From Candidatus Latescibacterota bacterium (GTDB taxonomy: Bacteria; Latescibacterota; UBA2968; UBA8231): 64,000 nucleotides of DNA. The notes under the pieces are model-generated. The model saw only the letters and a program-made list of their open reading frames with translations, did no database searches and was not told the DNA's origin. The stretch is taken from positions 62,001 through 126,000 of the forward strand of contig JAJDUT010000057.1 of the NCBI GenBank assembly GCA_022826515.1, read 5' to 3'. A program made the translations under genes and the position numbers. Of the stretch, positions 8,240-20,092 are shown in pieces. How positions within the stretch are numbered: position 1 is the first letter of the stretch; each line of letters begins with the position of its first letter.

Positions 8240-8327
8240 GGGGTCTTAAGGGGGTCTTAAGGGGGGGCAATAGGCGCAATAGGAGCGCAATAGGAGCACA
8301 ATAGGAGCGCTATAGGAGCGCTATTAT
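8240..8327 (+). repeat. Array of eight 11-bp tandem repeats upstream of hsdR
   Basis: Eight consecutive 11-bp units can be read without a gap. There are two GGGGTCTTAAG (8240-8261) and a hybrid GGGGGGCAATA (8262-8272). Five units of the form AGCGCAATAGG / AGCGCTATAGG follow, the last ending CTATTAT (8327). The period equals about one helical turn, so any bound protein would sit on one face of the DNA. The array ends 61 bp before the hsdR ATG. Its function is unknown: protein-binding array, hypervariable promoter spacer or replication slippage tract. Confidence 0.75.
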
Positions 8328-8388
8328 GTCTCATTCGTGTCGTGTCGAATGGCCTTTACCCAAGAGCTTTTAGAAACCTAGTCCGATC

Positions 8389-11311
<2,923 letters not shown>

Positions 11312-11325
<14 letters not shown>

Positions 11326-11659
11326 TGAACGGCGCAATCTCATGCGCGAGCGCGTCGCATCTTGGGCACAGCGGCTGAACATCCAGCCACGGCAGGTGCG
11401 CGTGCAGCACATGACGCGCAAGTGGGGCTCGTGTTCGACTGCGGGTATCGTCACCCTTGCCGCCGACCTCGCCGATCAGGACTCAGGCTTCCAAGACTTC
11501 GTCATTGTCCACGAGCTGCTGCACCTGCGCGTGCCCAACCACGGCAAGCTCTTCAAAGCCTTGCTAACGGCGCACGTGCCTGCTTGGCAAACGCACTCCT
11601 CTCACCGCACCAACGCCAAGCGCCCCACCGCAACAAACGAATCCGCCACCAAGCGATAG
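11312..11659 (+). CDS. YgjP-like zinc metallopeptidase (DUF45)
   Basis: A 115-residue protein with the DUF45/YgjP signature: [19 protein letters not shown], then zinc site [18 protein letters not shown], where HELLH plus the later His bind zinc. Genes of this family commonly sit next to hsdR, as here. The start overlaps hsdR by 14 bp. The final ~20 residues (after AHVPAW) look atypical and run 58 bp into the end of the convergent M6 protease gene, so the C-terminus may have been replaced. The target is unknown. Confidence 0.82.
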
Positions 11660-14600
11660 AAGTAAATCCCCGAAGCCACTGCTCGCCCATCTCGGTCGCG
11701 CCCATCCCAAGCAAATCTATAGCGACCAGCCGCTAATGGCCCTTCTACAAGGTGGCGCACGGGCCGACCCAGCGCATCGTAGAGTACCAACGCGACCGAC
11801 GCCGCCTGCGGCAGATCAAACGGCAGCGCGACCTCGGCGTTGAAGGGGTTGGGATAGGCCGGATGCAGTGCAAAGTCGGTCGGCAGAGCCACCGCCTTAG
11901 ACACCCCTTCCTCCATGAGAAACGGCACCCACGCCACCGCGCCCTCGATCTGCGCTGCAATAGCCGCGCTGTCGGCCCCACTCCAGTAGTTGACTTGAGC
12001 ATTCAATTCCTCGGCGCTCAAATTCACAATGGCCGTGGTATTGTTGGCAAAGGTGTTGCCGCGAATCGCCGTCGGTATCCGCGGCCCCTCGACCCGGATG
12101 GCCACGGCGTTGTCCGCAAAGCGGTTGCCGACGATGTGCGGCGCAGAATCCACGGATAGAATGGCCGGCGTCCCACGGACAAACTCGCTACCGCGAATCT
12201 CCAGCGACTCCACGCCGGTTAGCTCCAAACCCCGGCCTCCAACAAACGATCCCATCTCAATCGCCCCTCTCGTCCCCGGCCCCAAGCGCAACCCCGCGGC
12301 AACATGTGCCCTAAACGTCGAGTTCCATATCTCCACCAGCGACCCGGCGATTTCGGCACCGGCGCGCAAATTGCGCTCGACCAGCACTTGTGCAAGGGCC
12401 AAGCGCGCTGCCCCTCCGGCGCGCAAGCCATCGCCTTGGTTGGCGACGAGGCGACTGTTGTGCAATTCCACCACCCCCTGCCACTCCTCCAAATCCATGC
12501 CGTGTCCGGTGTTTTGCTCAATCTGCGACTCCCACATCTCAATGCGCTGACCGCGACCCCCGATAGCTCGCAACCCAACTCGCGGGTCGTCCGGGTCGAG
12601 GCGGCCATTGTCAATTACAGCGACGCGGATGGCCTCTAAGGATGCGTTGTTGAGCAGGATCCCCTCTTGGCCGTTGCCCTCAATGGTGGCGTTGCGCAAC
12701 GCGAGTTGCCCACTGCCAGCGAGGAGTATGGCCGGGCCAGAGATCGTAGTAAATTCGCTCCGATCTACCTGTGCTCGGCCATTGAGTGCCAGCCGCAGGC
12801 CGTTACCGCCGCTTTCGCGTACCGCGGAATCGGCAATGCGCAGGGTCGTCTCCGCGTCGATCTCGCCGCTAAAGGCAAAAGCCGTGCGCGTTAGCTCTGC
12901 GTGCTGCACCTCAACTTGAGCACCCGGCAACACGTGAATGCCATACCACAAGCCGTCGTTGTCCGGGCCGGGATCGGTGGTTAGCTGTGCCCGCTGGCCA
13001 GCCGTCCCCTCAATCGTCAACGCACCTTCCACGATCAGCTCGGCAAAGTCTGGGGACACGCCGCGCCGACTAAGATCAGAGGGGGCAAAAGACACGCTGC
13101 TCGGGCCGATGTGCAGTTCGGACCCAACCGGCACCACCAAGTCCGCGTACACAGCCTGCTCGCCTAGCCACTGCGTCCGCCCCGGCGGCAGGCGGAAGCC
13201 GACGACCCCGCGATGGGCGTGTTCAATGGCGATGGCCGCAGGATCGACCGCTTGGCCGTCGAGCAGGTAAATGCCCGACCAATCCAAGGGGCCGGTGCGC
13301 GCCGCACTCGACGCAAACGATGCGCCCTCGCCGATATTGAGCTCGCCATAGACGATCAGCTCGCTGCGGTCTGGATCAAATCCCGTGCCCTGCGCGTCGC
13401 CGCGGGCAAAGCGAATCTCCGCCCCGGCGTCAATAGTCAGCGTCGCACCCGGCATCACGACTACGTCCCCGTCCAAATCCACCCGACCCGTCCACGTCGC
13501 GTCGCCGACAATGTGGCCGGGGCGTTGCTGCCGCACCACATCGACTACCATAACTGTGCCTTGTGGACGGATGTTGTCGATGGCCACGCCCAACGGCAAG
13601 TTCCGCGCAAAACCCGTGTGGCCGCTGAGGGCCGGATTTGTGTCCCAAGCAAAGCGGCGGAAGCGCACGCCGTCAAAAGGATCGGTCGCGTCTCCTTTAT
13701 TGCCATTGTGAGCCGAAGAATACGCTGCGTCCCGCGCCCAAAAGTCGAGATTATCCCGTCCTCCCACGGCATCGGGGTCGCCGTTGGGGGTAAAAAGCCC
13801 ATCAGCGCAGACTAAATCGACCTGTTTGTGGCGTTCTTCGTCGTTGTCGGCCTGCTCGTCTATGTGCCAGATGAGCAGGCCATCTTGCGGGATATTGCGG
13901 TTGTAGTACGAGCCGTCAGTGCGCCGGTGTTCCAGCAGGAAGTACTCGTCTTGGGTCAGGGGAATTTTGTACGCCTTGCGGTCACTGAAGATCTCCCCGA
14001 TCTCTAGCCCTGCGACGCTCCCTTCTACCTCCTCCACCTCGATCCAACCGAGGGTGGCTAGCGACCACGCCGAAAAGGCATTGGGGCCATCCTCTACGCC
14101 CCAACCGAGCGTCCCCCAGCCCATGATCCCCCAATTGCCAATGCCCGCAGAATCCTCCTCCGGGTCCAACTCGGCCACGGTCAACGCCGTCTGATCAAAG
14201 AGATCGGGCAATCCCAACACGTGCGCGAACTCGTGGCACATCGTCGCGGCCGTAATGCTAAAGGTGTGGCCCCGCTGCGTGGTGCCACCGAAACCCGTGA
14301 AGCGACTCCGCACCCGCACAAAGCCACCACCGGCTGCCGGATCGCCGCTAATGTAATCGGTGTCTAGCCCTAGGCTAGCGATGCCAGTGGCCGCGCCGAT
14401 GAAGAAATCGCGGGGAGCAGTATGCAAGTTGATAAAGACGATATCGACATACCCGTCGTCGTCACCGGAGTTGGGCACTCCGTCGGGGCCGTCGTTGTCA
14501 AAGTGCCCAAAATCGGCGTCCGCGTCCGCGGCTGCGAGAATTTCCAAATTGAAGCGGCCAAACTGGCCCCTAGCCCCTATAGTGTCAGCCAAGTAGCTAT

Positions 14601-14910
14601 CTGCAGCCGAGCGCGAACGATAGCGCCGAGGCAGCACCTGACCATCGACGTGAATCCGCCCGCCCGACATCTCGCGGTAGAAGTGGGCAAAACTGCCGGG
14701 CAACTCGTCGTCGAAAAGGCCGTTTGCCCACGACGGCGCAGTGGTAGGAGCACCCTCATCTTGGAACTGCGCAAAGATAACTAATGCACTCAGATGCTCC
14801 GGCGTCTGCACAACCTGCTGCGCCGACGACTCCAGCGCCGCGTAGGCAAACTGGGCCGCTAGGGCTTGGGATGGGAGGAGAAGAAGGAAAAGGAACCATC
14901 GCCGCGACAT
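11602..14910 (-). CDS. Secreted M6-family metalloprotease with beta-helix and C-terminal sorting domain
   Basis: An 1102-residue extracellular protein. A signal peptide ([14 protein letters not shown]) is followed by an M6/immune-inhibitor-A catalytic domain with zinc motif [12 protein letters not shown] (H226, E227, H230) and the Met-containing [12 protein letters not shown] calcium-rich loop [16 protein letters not shown] precedes it. Residues ~470-1000 are a right-handed parallel beta-helix with short repeats such as [14 protein letters not shown] and [12 protein letters not shown]. The last ~85 residues form a FlgD-like/type IX-type sorting domain with YPNPFN and GIYFYRL. The enzyme probably degrades external protein or surface polymer. 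The 3' end overlaps the convergent YgjP-like gene. Confidence 0.88.
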   Translation of the reverse strand: MSRRWFLFLLLLPSQALAAQFAYAALESSAQQVVQTPEHLSALVIFAQFQDEGAPTTAPSWANGLFDDELPGSFAHFYREMSGGRIHVDGQVLPRRYRSRSAADSYLADTIGARGQFGRFNLEILAAADADADFGHFDNDGPDGVPNSGDDDGYVDIVFINLHTAPRDFFIGAATGIASLGLDTDYISGDPAAGGGFVRVRSRFTGFGGTTQRGHTFSITAATMCHEFAHVLGLPDLFDQTALTVAELDPEEDSAGIGNWGIMGWGTLGWGVEDGPNAFSAWSLATLGWIEVEEVEGSVAGLEIGEIFSDRKAYKIPLTQDEYFLLEHRRTDGSYYNRNIPQDGLLIWHIDEQADNDEERHKQVDLVCADGLFTPNGDPDAVGGRDNLDFWARDAAYSSAHNGNKGDATDPFDGVRFRRFAWDTNPALSGHTGFARNLPLGVAIDNIRPQGTVMVVDVVRQQRPGHIVGDATWTGRVDLDGDVVVMPGATLTIDAGAEIRFARGDAQGTGFDPDRSELIVYGELNIGEGASFASSAARTGPLDWSGIYLLDGQAVDPAAIAIEHAHRGVVGFRLPPGRTQWLGEQAVYADLVVPVGSELHIGPSSVSFAPSDLSRRGVSPDFAELIVEGALTIEGTAGQRAQLTTDPGPDNDGLWYGIHVLPGAQVEVQHAELTRTAFAFSGEIDAETTLRIADSAVRESGGNGLRLALNGRAQVDRSEFTTISGPAILLAGSGQLALRNATIEGNGQEGILLNNASLEAIRVAVIDNGRLDPDDPRVGLRAIGGRGQRIEMWESQIEQNTGHGMDLEEWQGVVELHNSRLVANQGDGLRAGGAARLALAQVLVERNLRAGAEIAGSLVEIWNSTFRAHVAAGLRLGPGTRGAIEMGSFVGGRGLELTGVESLEIRGSEFVRGTPAILSVDSAPHIVGNRFADNAVAIRVEGPRIPTAIRGNTFANNTTAIVNLSAEELNAQVNYWSGADSAAIAAQIEGAVAWVPFLMEEGVSKAVALPTDFALHPAYPNPFNAEVALPFDLPQAASVALVLYDALGRPVRHLVEGPLAAGRYRFAWDGRDRDGRAVASGIYFYRLVADSFVAVGRLALVR

Positions 14911-14919
14911 GAAAGATGC

Positions 14920-15006
14920 TCAAATCGCCAAATCAAACGGCAGATCGCTGATGTCGCGCAAGCGTCTGCCGGAGACTAGCGTATCCAGTAGATCATAACC
15001 CAACAT
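14920..15006 (-). CDS. Possible 28-aa ORF
   Basis: Between the M6 protease and the HNH gene an ATG-initiated frame of 28 codons reads MLGYDLLDTLVSGRRLRDIS and so on to FDLAI. No family is recognised. It could be a short remnant at the edge of the restriction locus. Listed only because the gap is otherwise empty. Confidence 0.15.
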   Translation of the reverse strand: MLGYDLLDTLVSGRRLRDISDLPFDLAI

Positions 15007-15018
15007 AATGAGAGCACA

Positions 15019-15582
15019 TCACTCCCTAAATTTGCGACGTAGCCACTCCAGAACTACTCGTTGATCTTCGTCATTCGCCCGGCGTACTTGACTTAGCAAC
15101 CATCTACGATCTGGTGGCATCGTTACGATGTTCTTCGCGCCTTGATTGCAGACACTACATAAGGCGCGAAGATTGTTGAGTTCATCTCTCCCCCCTTCAC
15201 TTTTGGGTTTGATGTGTCCTACCTCCAGTACGGCTCTACGACCATTAGCATCGACATCACCAGCCGCTACGCCACACATTTGACAGGTAAAGCCGTTTCT
15301 ATCCAGAGCTTGAGCCCTGAGTTTGGTGTTTATGTTGCGTTGAAATTTTACTTGAGGCTTGTCTGGTGGCGGTTCGGCCAGTCTATATTCGTCGGGCCGC
15401 AAATCTTCGGCATCGCGTCTAGTTTCTATGCGCCAACCGTCTTCATCACGCAACTCCCCTATCCTACGAGTATATTCCGATTGCTGACCGCTCGCCTCGT
15501 AAAGCTCTTTCGTATTCACGATTTGGCCCACTCGTTCTCTTAGATAGGCGGCAATACCGCGCTTGCCCTTTAACTCAGACAT
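15019..15582 (-). CDS. HNH restriction endonuclease
   Basis: 187 residues from ATG 15582. Earlier in-frame starts lie inside the methyltransferase gene. The N-terminal half looks like a winged-helix (IAAYLRERVGQIVNTKELYEASG, RIGELRDEDGW). The C-terminal half is an HNH nuclease with zinc-binding CQMC, the core LEVGHIKPKSEGGRDELNNLRALCSVCN and a closing CxxC partner. This layout is typical of HNH restriction enzymes paired with a C5 methyltransferase. The start overlaps the methyltransferase stop by 13 bp, so they are co-translated. Cleavage site unknown. Confidence 0.85.
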   Translation of the reverse strand: MSELKGKRGIAAYLRERVGQIVNTKELYEASGQQSEYTRRIGELRDEDGWRIETRRDAEDLRPDEYRLAEPPPDKPQVKFQRNINTKLRAQALDRNGFTCQMCGVAAGDVDANGRRAVLEVGHIKPKSEGGRDELNNLRALCSVCNQGAKNIVTMPPDRRWLLSQVRRANDEDQRVVLEWLRRKFRE

Positions 15583-16538
15583 TTGGCTACCTGTCGTGCC
15601 ACGGCTGCCATTAAAGGTGGCGGCAACGCATTTCCTATTTGACGACATTGTTGGGTTTTGCTTCCTAAAAACTTCCAATCGTCAGGAAAACCTTGAAGGC
15701 GGGCAAGCATTCTAACGGTGAGGCACAGGCGATCATTACCTTCCCGAGAAGGTGGCTTTGTGTCGATGATGAAGGGATGCACTCCTAATTCTTGCCATTC
15801 CTTGCGGGCGCGGGTTGGTCCTAAATCTGGACCACCATGCTTTTTTGACCCACTGGTGAGCGTTGGAGAAAGGAACTTTCTCGCCTTGTTCGCCCACTTT
15901 TCCGCACCAACCCATCCACCCGCACCCAACAAGTCCTTGAGGGCTTCGCCAACAAATAGTGTGGGGGTACTTGGGATTGGCCACTGGAACTTGGTCGCAT
16001 TTCGCTCTCGTAATGCGACCAGAAACGTCCGTGTTCGATTTTGAGGAACTCCGAACCCCGAAGCGTTAAGCATATTCCACTTAGGTACGAAGCCCATATC
16101 TCGCAATGCGTTGTCGACATATTCTCGTACATACACGAATTTGGAACTCATTAATCCACGCACATTTTCAATTAGAACGGCACTTGGCATGACATCTTGG
16201 ACGATTCGCAACATCTCGGGAAATAAATCCCGCTCGTCAGCAGATCCTCTTTGAACACCAGCGATAGAATAAGGTGGACAAGGGAGACCACCAGAAACCA
16301 ATGCGATATCCTTCATACCCTGAAAATCGGCCTTCCGTAAATCGTCTTCGATAATGTTCCAATGGGGTCGGTTGTGGCGCAAGGTATCACAGGCGTTTGG
16401 TTCGTCGTCAATGAGCATTGCGGGTGTAAACCCCGCCGATTCCAGTCCCAAGGAAGATCCACCGCCACCAGCGCATAGTTCGATGGCTTTCATGCCACGA
16501 GTTCCATATACCTCAAATGCTGACTCTTCTCTGTTCAT
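15570..16538 (-). CDS. DNA (cytosine-5) methyltransferase
   Basis: A 322-residue C5 cytosine methylase with ordered motifs. Motif I is AIELCAGGGGSSLGLESAG, motif IV is GGLPCPPYS with catalytic Cys, motif VI is ENVRG, motif VIII is QNRTRTF and motif X is IGNALPPPL. The target recognition region lies roughly at residues 190-270. Motif IV reads PCPPYS instead of the common PCQ.FS. It protects host DNA against the downstream HNH nuclease. The start is preceded by GGAGG inside the end of the upstream fragment gene. The locus is AT-richer than its surroundings, consistent with transfer. Confidence 0.92.
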   Translation of the reverse strand: MNREESAFEVYGTRGMKAIELCAGGGGSSLGLESAGFTPAMLIDDEPNACDTLRHNRPHWNIIEDDLRKADFQGMKDIALVSGGLPCPPYSIAGVQRGSADERDLFPEMLRIVQDVMPSAVLIENVRGLMSSKFVYVREYVDNALRDMGFVPKWNMLNASGFGVPQNRTRTFLVALRERNATKFQWPIPSTPTLFVGEALKDLLGAGGWVGAEKWANKARKFLSPTLTSGSKKHGGPDLGPTRARKEWQELGVHPFIIDTKPPSREGNDRLCLTVRMLARLQGFPDDWKFLGSKTQQCRQIGNALPPPLMAAVARQVAKCLS

Positions 16539-16541
16539 AGT

Positions 16542-16910
16542 TCAACCTCCCTGTAATGAATACTTAGTCGCGTCGATAATTCGATATCCGGCTTGCAGAG
16601 TTTTTGCCGCTTTCATAGGTGTCAGCTTGGCCGCCGCAATCATTCGTGCCAACGGATCGATATCGCAACCTATCACGCGACGTCCCAGTCGCATAGCTTC
16701 CACCAGCGTCGTCCCCGAACCAAGCATCGGATCGAAAACTACATCTTCCACATCCGAAAGATGCTCAATGAAAAATTGGGGTAATTGCGGCGGAAATTTG
16801 GCGGGGAACGGATGCCAACCATGCGAGGCATACTTGCCGTCTGTACCGTGAAAATCCAAATCGGCACACAATGCTTTCCGCAATGTGCCAAAATAACTAA
16901 CAGTACTCAT
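16542..16910 (-). pseudogene. DNA methyltransferase, N-terminal fragment
   Basis: 122 residues holding only the SAM-binding start of an N4/N6-type methylase: HGWHPFPAKFPPQLPQFFIEHL, then DVVFDPMLGSGTTLVEAMRLGRRVIGCDIDPLA. Relatives with this opening are several hundred residues long and carry a catalytic (D/N)PP(Y/F) motif later; none is present. It keeps a good ribosome site (AGGAAG) and sits tightly between neighbours, so it may still be translated. I read it as a truncated gene. Confidence 0.6.
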
Positions 16911-16921
16911 GCGTTCTTCCT

Positions 16922-17161
16922 CTATAGTTTCAGAAACTCGTATTCTAGCTTGCCCGTAAAAAAGTCCCCTTCGATGTCCTCAAGTTTTTCGACCGTTGCT
17001 TTAATCGCGTGTTCTGATTGGTCGATGCCGATCCAGCTTCTATTGAGCCGCCGAGCAGACTTCAACGTCGTTCCCGATCCACAAAAACAGTCCAGCACAA
17101 TGCTTCCCGGATTGGAAGAAGTGCGAATAATCAAGTCCAAGAGTTTGGGATTATACTTAAT
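16922..17161 (-). pseudogene. Beta-class DNA methyltransferase, C-terminal fragment
   Basis: The frame reads KYNPKLLDLIIRTSSNPGS, then VLDCFCGSGTTLKSARRLNRSWIGIDQ and ends KLEYEFLKL. This is the end of a beta-class adenine/cytosine-N4 methylase, in which the SAM motif follows the catalytic motif. Everything upstream of the Pro-Lys element, including DPPY and the recognition domain, is missing. The frame is stopped just before the neighbouring PIN gene, which marks a recombination junction near 17162. Confidence 0.7.
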
Positions 17162-17166
17162 TTAAT

Positions 17167-17592
17167 TTAGTCCATCTGTTCATTGGGGAATTCCTCATCA
17201 GAGGCAGCCTGAGTGTCTTGTAGAGTCCCAGATTCAAAAGGGTTCAATAATGACAATTCCTGAATCCACTGAAAATCCTCCACATTGCGAGTCACTAACG
17301 TCAGTTCGTGTATTAGCGCAGTCCCGGCTACAAGGGCATCACCGAGGGACATTTTCCGCTGCTGCCTGAGGGTCACTGCTCGATCAAGGACGTCTTGTGA
17401 AAGAGGCAGGACCTGCGCCAAGCGAAAAAATGCCTCCAAGTATTGCCGCTCCTCGTCATCGAGTTGATGATATCCGAGGACTTCTACGTAACTGACGGCT
17501 GAAATAGCCGGCGCATACTTAACAATCAACTGTCTCAGGTGGGCATGTGCAGGTTGAGATGCATAGATAAGAATGTTGCTGTCAATGAGCAC
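17167..17592 (-). CDS. PIN-domain toxin (VapC-like ribonuclease)
   Basis: About 141 residues from GTG 17592, whose first base overlaps the antitoxin stop (TAGTG). The acidic PIN residues are visible: VLIDSNILIYAS, SYVEVLGYH, MSLGDALVAGTAL and LVTRNVEDFQWI. The last ~20 residues are an acidic tail. It would act as a metal-dependent ribonuclease when not neutralised by the upstream product. An ATG at 17643 is possible but lies within the antitoxin gene. Confidence 0.85.
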   Translation of the reverse strand: MLIDSNILIYASQPAHAHLRQLIVKYAPAISAVSYVEVLGYHQLDDEERQYLEAFFRLAQVLPLSQDVLDRAVTLRQQRKMSLGDALVAGTALIHELTLVTRNVEDFQWIQELSLLNPFESGTLQDTQAASDEEFPNEQMD

Positions 17593-17855
17593 TACTCTTC
17601 GCGCTCCGGCAATACGCGGTCTCGACGGAGTGCGCGTTGCCACTTTGCAGGGTCAGCAATCGCGGAAAACGCACCGCTTTCCGCTAGCTTTTCAAGTATC
17701 GCCGCCATAGCACATCCCCTTGTGTCCATATCGGCGGAATTCGCTTGCTCCAGCACCGTTACATGGACCTGCAACGGCACATCTTTCTGAGGTTCTGGTG
17801 CTTCTTCCAGCCACTCGAGGCGATCCCCGCGAAGGAGTGCTCTATAGCTACGCAT
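17592..17855 (-). CDS. Antitoxin partner of the PIN toxin
   Basis: 87 residues from ATG 17855, preceded by GGAGA. The N-terminal half (RSYRALLRGDRLEWLEEAPE and VPLQVHVTVLEQ) is beta-rich. The C-terminal part (AAILEKLAESGAFSAIADPAKWQRALRRDRVLP) resembles the toxin-binding tail seen next to PIN toxins. No clear DNA-binding family is recognised, so the call rests mostly on the one-base overlap with the toxin. Confidence 0.7.
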   Translation of the reverse strand: MRSYRALLRGDRLEWLEEAPEPQKDVPLQVHVTVLEQANSADMDTRGCAMAAILEKLAESGAFSAIADPAKWQRALRRDRVLPEREE

Positions 17856-17892
17856 GATAATCTCCTGAGGCTTGCCAGCCCAGCGGCATACT

Positions 17893-19320
17893 TCAAAACT
17901 TATCGATCGGCATCTGCTGACATTCGCGGATGAAGACTTCGGCTTCGCGGCCATAGGTGAGAAAGGGGTCGTCGAGGCTGAGGAATTTATCGTCGCCCAC
18001 GCAAATGGAATCCCAATCAATTTGGTAGCGCGTCTTCTGGTCAGTCAGCGCCCGCATCACGCGGGAGCGGGCGCTGGCGCGGGTATCGACCGGGGGATGC
18101 GTGATGGCTTGGTTGATCTGCTCATCGCTTACTACTCGCTTGACCATCCCGCGCTCGTACAGGTCGAAATAGAGACTCCGCGCCGCGTTGAGATTGTGGT
18201 ATTCCAAATCCAAACTTTGGATCCAAGTATCCTGCCAGTCCAACCCCTCTTCCCGCATGAAGTACTCCAACAGCCACTTCTTAGCCACCCAATCGACGCG
18301 ATCAACCAAGCACCCAGGATCGTGCTCTAAGGCGTCGATGACAAAGCGCCACTCGTCCAACACCCAGTCGCCCTCTTCGTCCCGGCCGCGCAGATGGCGC
18401 TCGGCCAAGTCGAGATACGCGCGCTGGATCTCCGTCGCCGTGGTGTAGCGGCCATCCTCTAGCTGCACTTCCCAGTGATAGGTCATGTCGCGCGAAATGT
18501 CGCGGATGGCTTGCACTGGATCGAGAAGCTGGATGTCGTCGCAGATCACGCGCTCTTGCTCTTCCAAAAGCTGCAACACCAAGGCCGTGGTCCCCACCTT
18601 TAGAGCCGTCGCGTACTCCATCATATTCGAGTCGCCTACCAACAGGTGCAAGCGGCGGTACAGCCCCCAATCGGCCAGCGGCTCGTCGCGCGTGTTGATG
18701 ATCGCGCGGCTGAACTGAATCCACTGGTAGATCTCAGTGACGATGTGGTCGGCCCGCTGCGACAATTGGAATCCAACGCCTTCGTCCTCGGCATTGCCGT
18801 ACTCGAAAATATCCGTGTGGCAACCCACGCGGCCAGCACCGGCGAATATCTGGCGGGTGACGAAAAAGGGCAGCATGGTCGGCAGCAGCACTTGCGAAAA
18901 CGGCACCTCCCGCCGCACGAGGTAGTTTTCGTGGCAGCCAAACGTAGCCCCGGTGTAGTGGTCGATATTATTCTTGAAAAAGGCCGCGCTATCGGCCAAG
19001 CCAAGCTGGTCTAACGCGCGCTGCACCAACCGCTCACCGGCCCGATCGGCAGCCACTAAATCAAAAAGCCCAGTGAATTCCGGAGTGGCGTACTCCACGT
19101 GGCCCATGTCGATGTACAAGCGCCCACCGTTGTAGAGAAAGCCGCCGTTGCCAGGCGGCTCGTCGCGGCCTCGATAGTGCGTATCGGGAAGGCCCAATTC
19201 ATCGCGGTAGAATACGCAGTCCTTGACCTTTATCGACACGAAATCAGGGCTCAAAAAGGGATCCGAAGCCGGCGGCAGACAACCGTACTCGGTTTCCAGC
19301 CCATAGATGCGACCTTCCAT
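17893..19320 (-). CDS. pafA: Pup-protein ligase PafA
   Basis: Attaches the C-terminal Glu of deamidated Pup to lysines of target proteins using ATP. The 475 residues begin with the carboxylate-amine ligase signature RIYGLETEYG. They continue with HVEYATPEFTGLFDLVAADRAGERL (Mg/ATP site), FGCHENYLV, TRQIFAGAGRVG, INTRDEPLAD, RLHLLVGDSNMMEYATALKVG and WVAKKWLLEYFMREEGLDW. It lacks the extra N-terminal loop present in the paralogue at 21088-22632, which separates PafA from Dop. It is last in the proteasome operon, 1 bp after prcA. Confidence 0.93.
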   Translation of the reverse strand: MEGRIYGLETEYGCLPPASDPFLSPDFVSIKVKDCVFYRDELGLPDTHYRGRDEPPGNGGFLYNGGRLYIDMGHVEYATPEFTGLFDLVAADRAGERLVQRALDQLGLADSAAFFKNNIDHYTGATFGCHENYLVRREVPFSQVLLPTMLPFFVTRQIFAGAGRVGCHTDIFEYGNAEDEGVGFQLSQRADHIVTEIYQWIQFSRAIINTRDEPLADWGLYRRLHLLVGDSNMMEYATALKVGTTALVLQLLEEQERVICDDIQLLDPVQAIRDISRDMTYHWEVQLEDGRYTTATEIQRAYLDLAERHLRGRDEEGDWVLDEWRFVIDALEHDPGCLVDRVDWVAKKWLLEYFMREEGLDWQDTWIQSLDLEYHNLNAARSLYFDLYERGMVKRVVSDEQINQAITHPPVDTRASARSRVMRALTDQKTRYQIDWDSICVGDDKFLSLDDPFLTYGREAEVFIRECQQMPIDKF

Positions 19321-19321
19321 A

Positions 19322-20092
19322 CTAGACCTCGAAGTAGGAAGCGAGTGGCTCGGCTAGTTGTTCCGCGGTGAGCATGCGAAACTTCGACTTGGCGGCGCGG
19401 TCGCGGTCGAGCACCGCGGCCTCGACTGTTAGCTCTTGCAAGCCGCCCTTCAGAAAATCGCGCACCGCCTCCGCGCTGGGCACCTCTCCATCGCGGGCAT
19501 CGAGGGTCAGCCGGCCCAACCCCCACACCTCCAACGCCCTACCCAAGGCTTGGTCGAGGGGCAGTTCTGAGTTAGTCTCTTGCAGTTGTGCCGTCATCGC
19601 CTGTGCGCTCTCTGCATTGCCGCTAATGGCCGCCACTCTACCACTTTGGGCAAAAGACCCATCGGCGTCAATAGTAAAAAAGGCGTCTCCGCCGCCATCC
19701 GGGTCTAGCTCGGCCATCATCACGCGGGCGACAAACGGCGAGCGAAATAGTTCGTCGAAAGACGCCTTCATCAGCGGGCCGATGCCAAAGCTGACCAATC
19801 GCTGCAAGGTTACGTCGTTGGCCGACAGATTGAATCCGTCGAGATGGGCGATGTCGATGACAGCTTTGCGCAGTTTCTCGATATCGGCTGGGTGCCCCAC
19901 GGCCGCGAAGGCGATCTCGTCGTACACCTCAAAGAGCTTGCGCGGGCCTGGGGTAGCCGTCAGCAGCACCACCCCGTCGGCATACGTCGTGCCCACCACT
20001 GGACTGCCGCTCGCGAGCTGATCCTCCACGTACTCGCGGCGGTTGTTGATGGCCTCGACCCAGCGATAAGGTTCTTCTAACATGCTCCTCAA
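19322..20092 (-). CDS. prcA: 20S proteasome alpha subunit
   Basis: A 256-residue alpha-type subunit that forms the gated outer rings of the bacterial 20S core. Features include the N-terminal gate region (YRWVEAINNRREYVEDQLASGSPVVGTTYADGVVLL) and KLFEVYDEIAFAAVGHPADIEKLRKAVIDIAH, as in actinobacterial PrcA. There is no N-terminal nucleophile Thr. The start overlaps the prcB stop (ATGA), keeping alpha and beta production coupled. Confidence 0.92.
   Translation of the reverse strand: MRSMLEEPYRWVEAINNRREYVEDQLASGSPVVGTTYADGVVLLTATPGPRKLFEVYDEIAFAAVGHPADIEKLRKAVIDIAHLDGFNLSANDVTLQRLVSFGIGPLMKASFDELFRSPFVARVMMAELDPDGGGDAFFTIDADGSFAQSGRVAAISGNAESAQAMTAQLQETNSELPLDQALGRALEVWGLGRLTLDARDGEVPSAEAVRDFLKGGLQELTVEAAVLDRDRAAKSKFRMLTAEQLAEPLASYFEV

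Noticed and set aside
8240..8327. CRISPR array
   Set aside because: The units are only 11 bp, contiguous and without spacers, and no cas gene is nearby.
16542..17161. Split but functional DNA methyltransferase made of the two fragments
   Set aside because: Both pieces carry the SAM motif (DPMLGSGTT and DCFCGSGTT) and neither has a catalytic DPPY-type motif, so they are not complementary halves.
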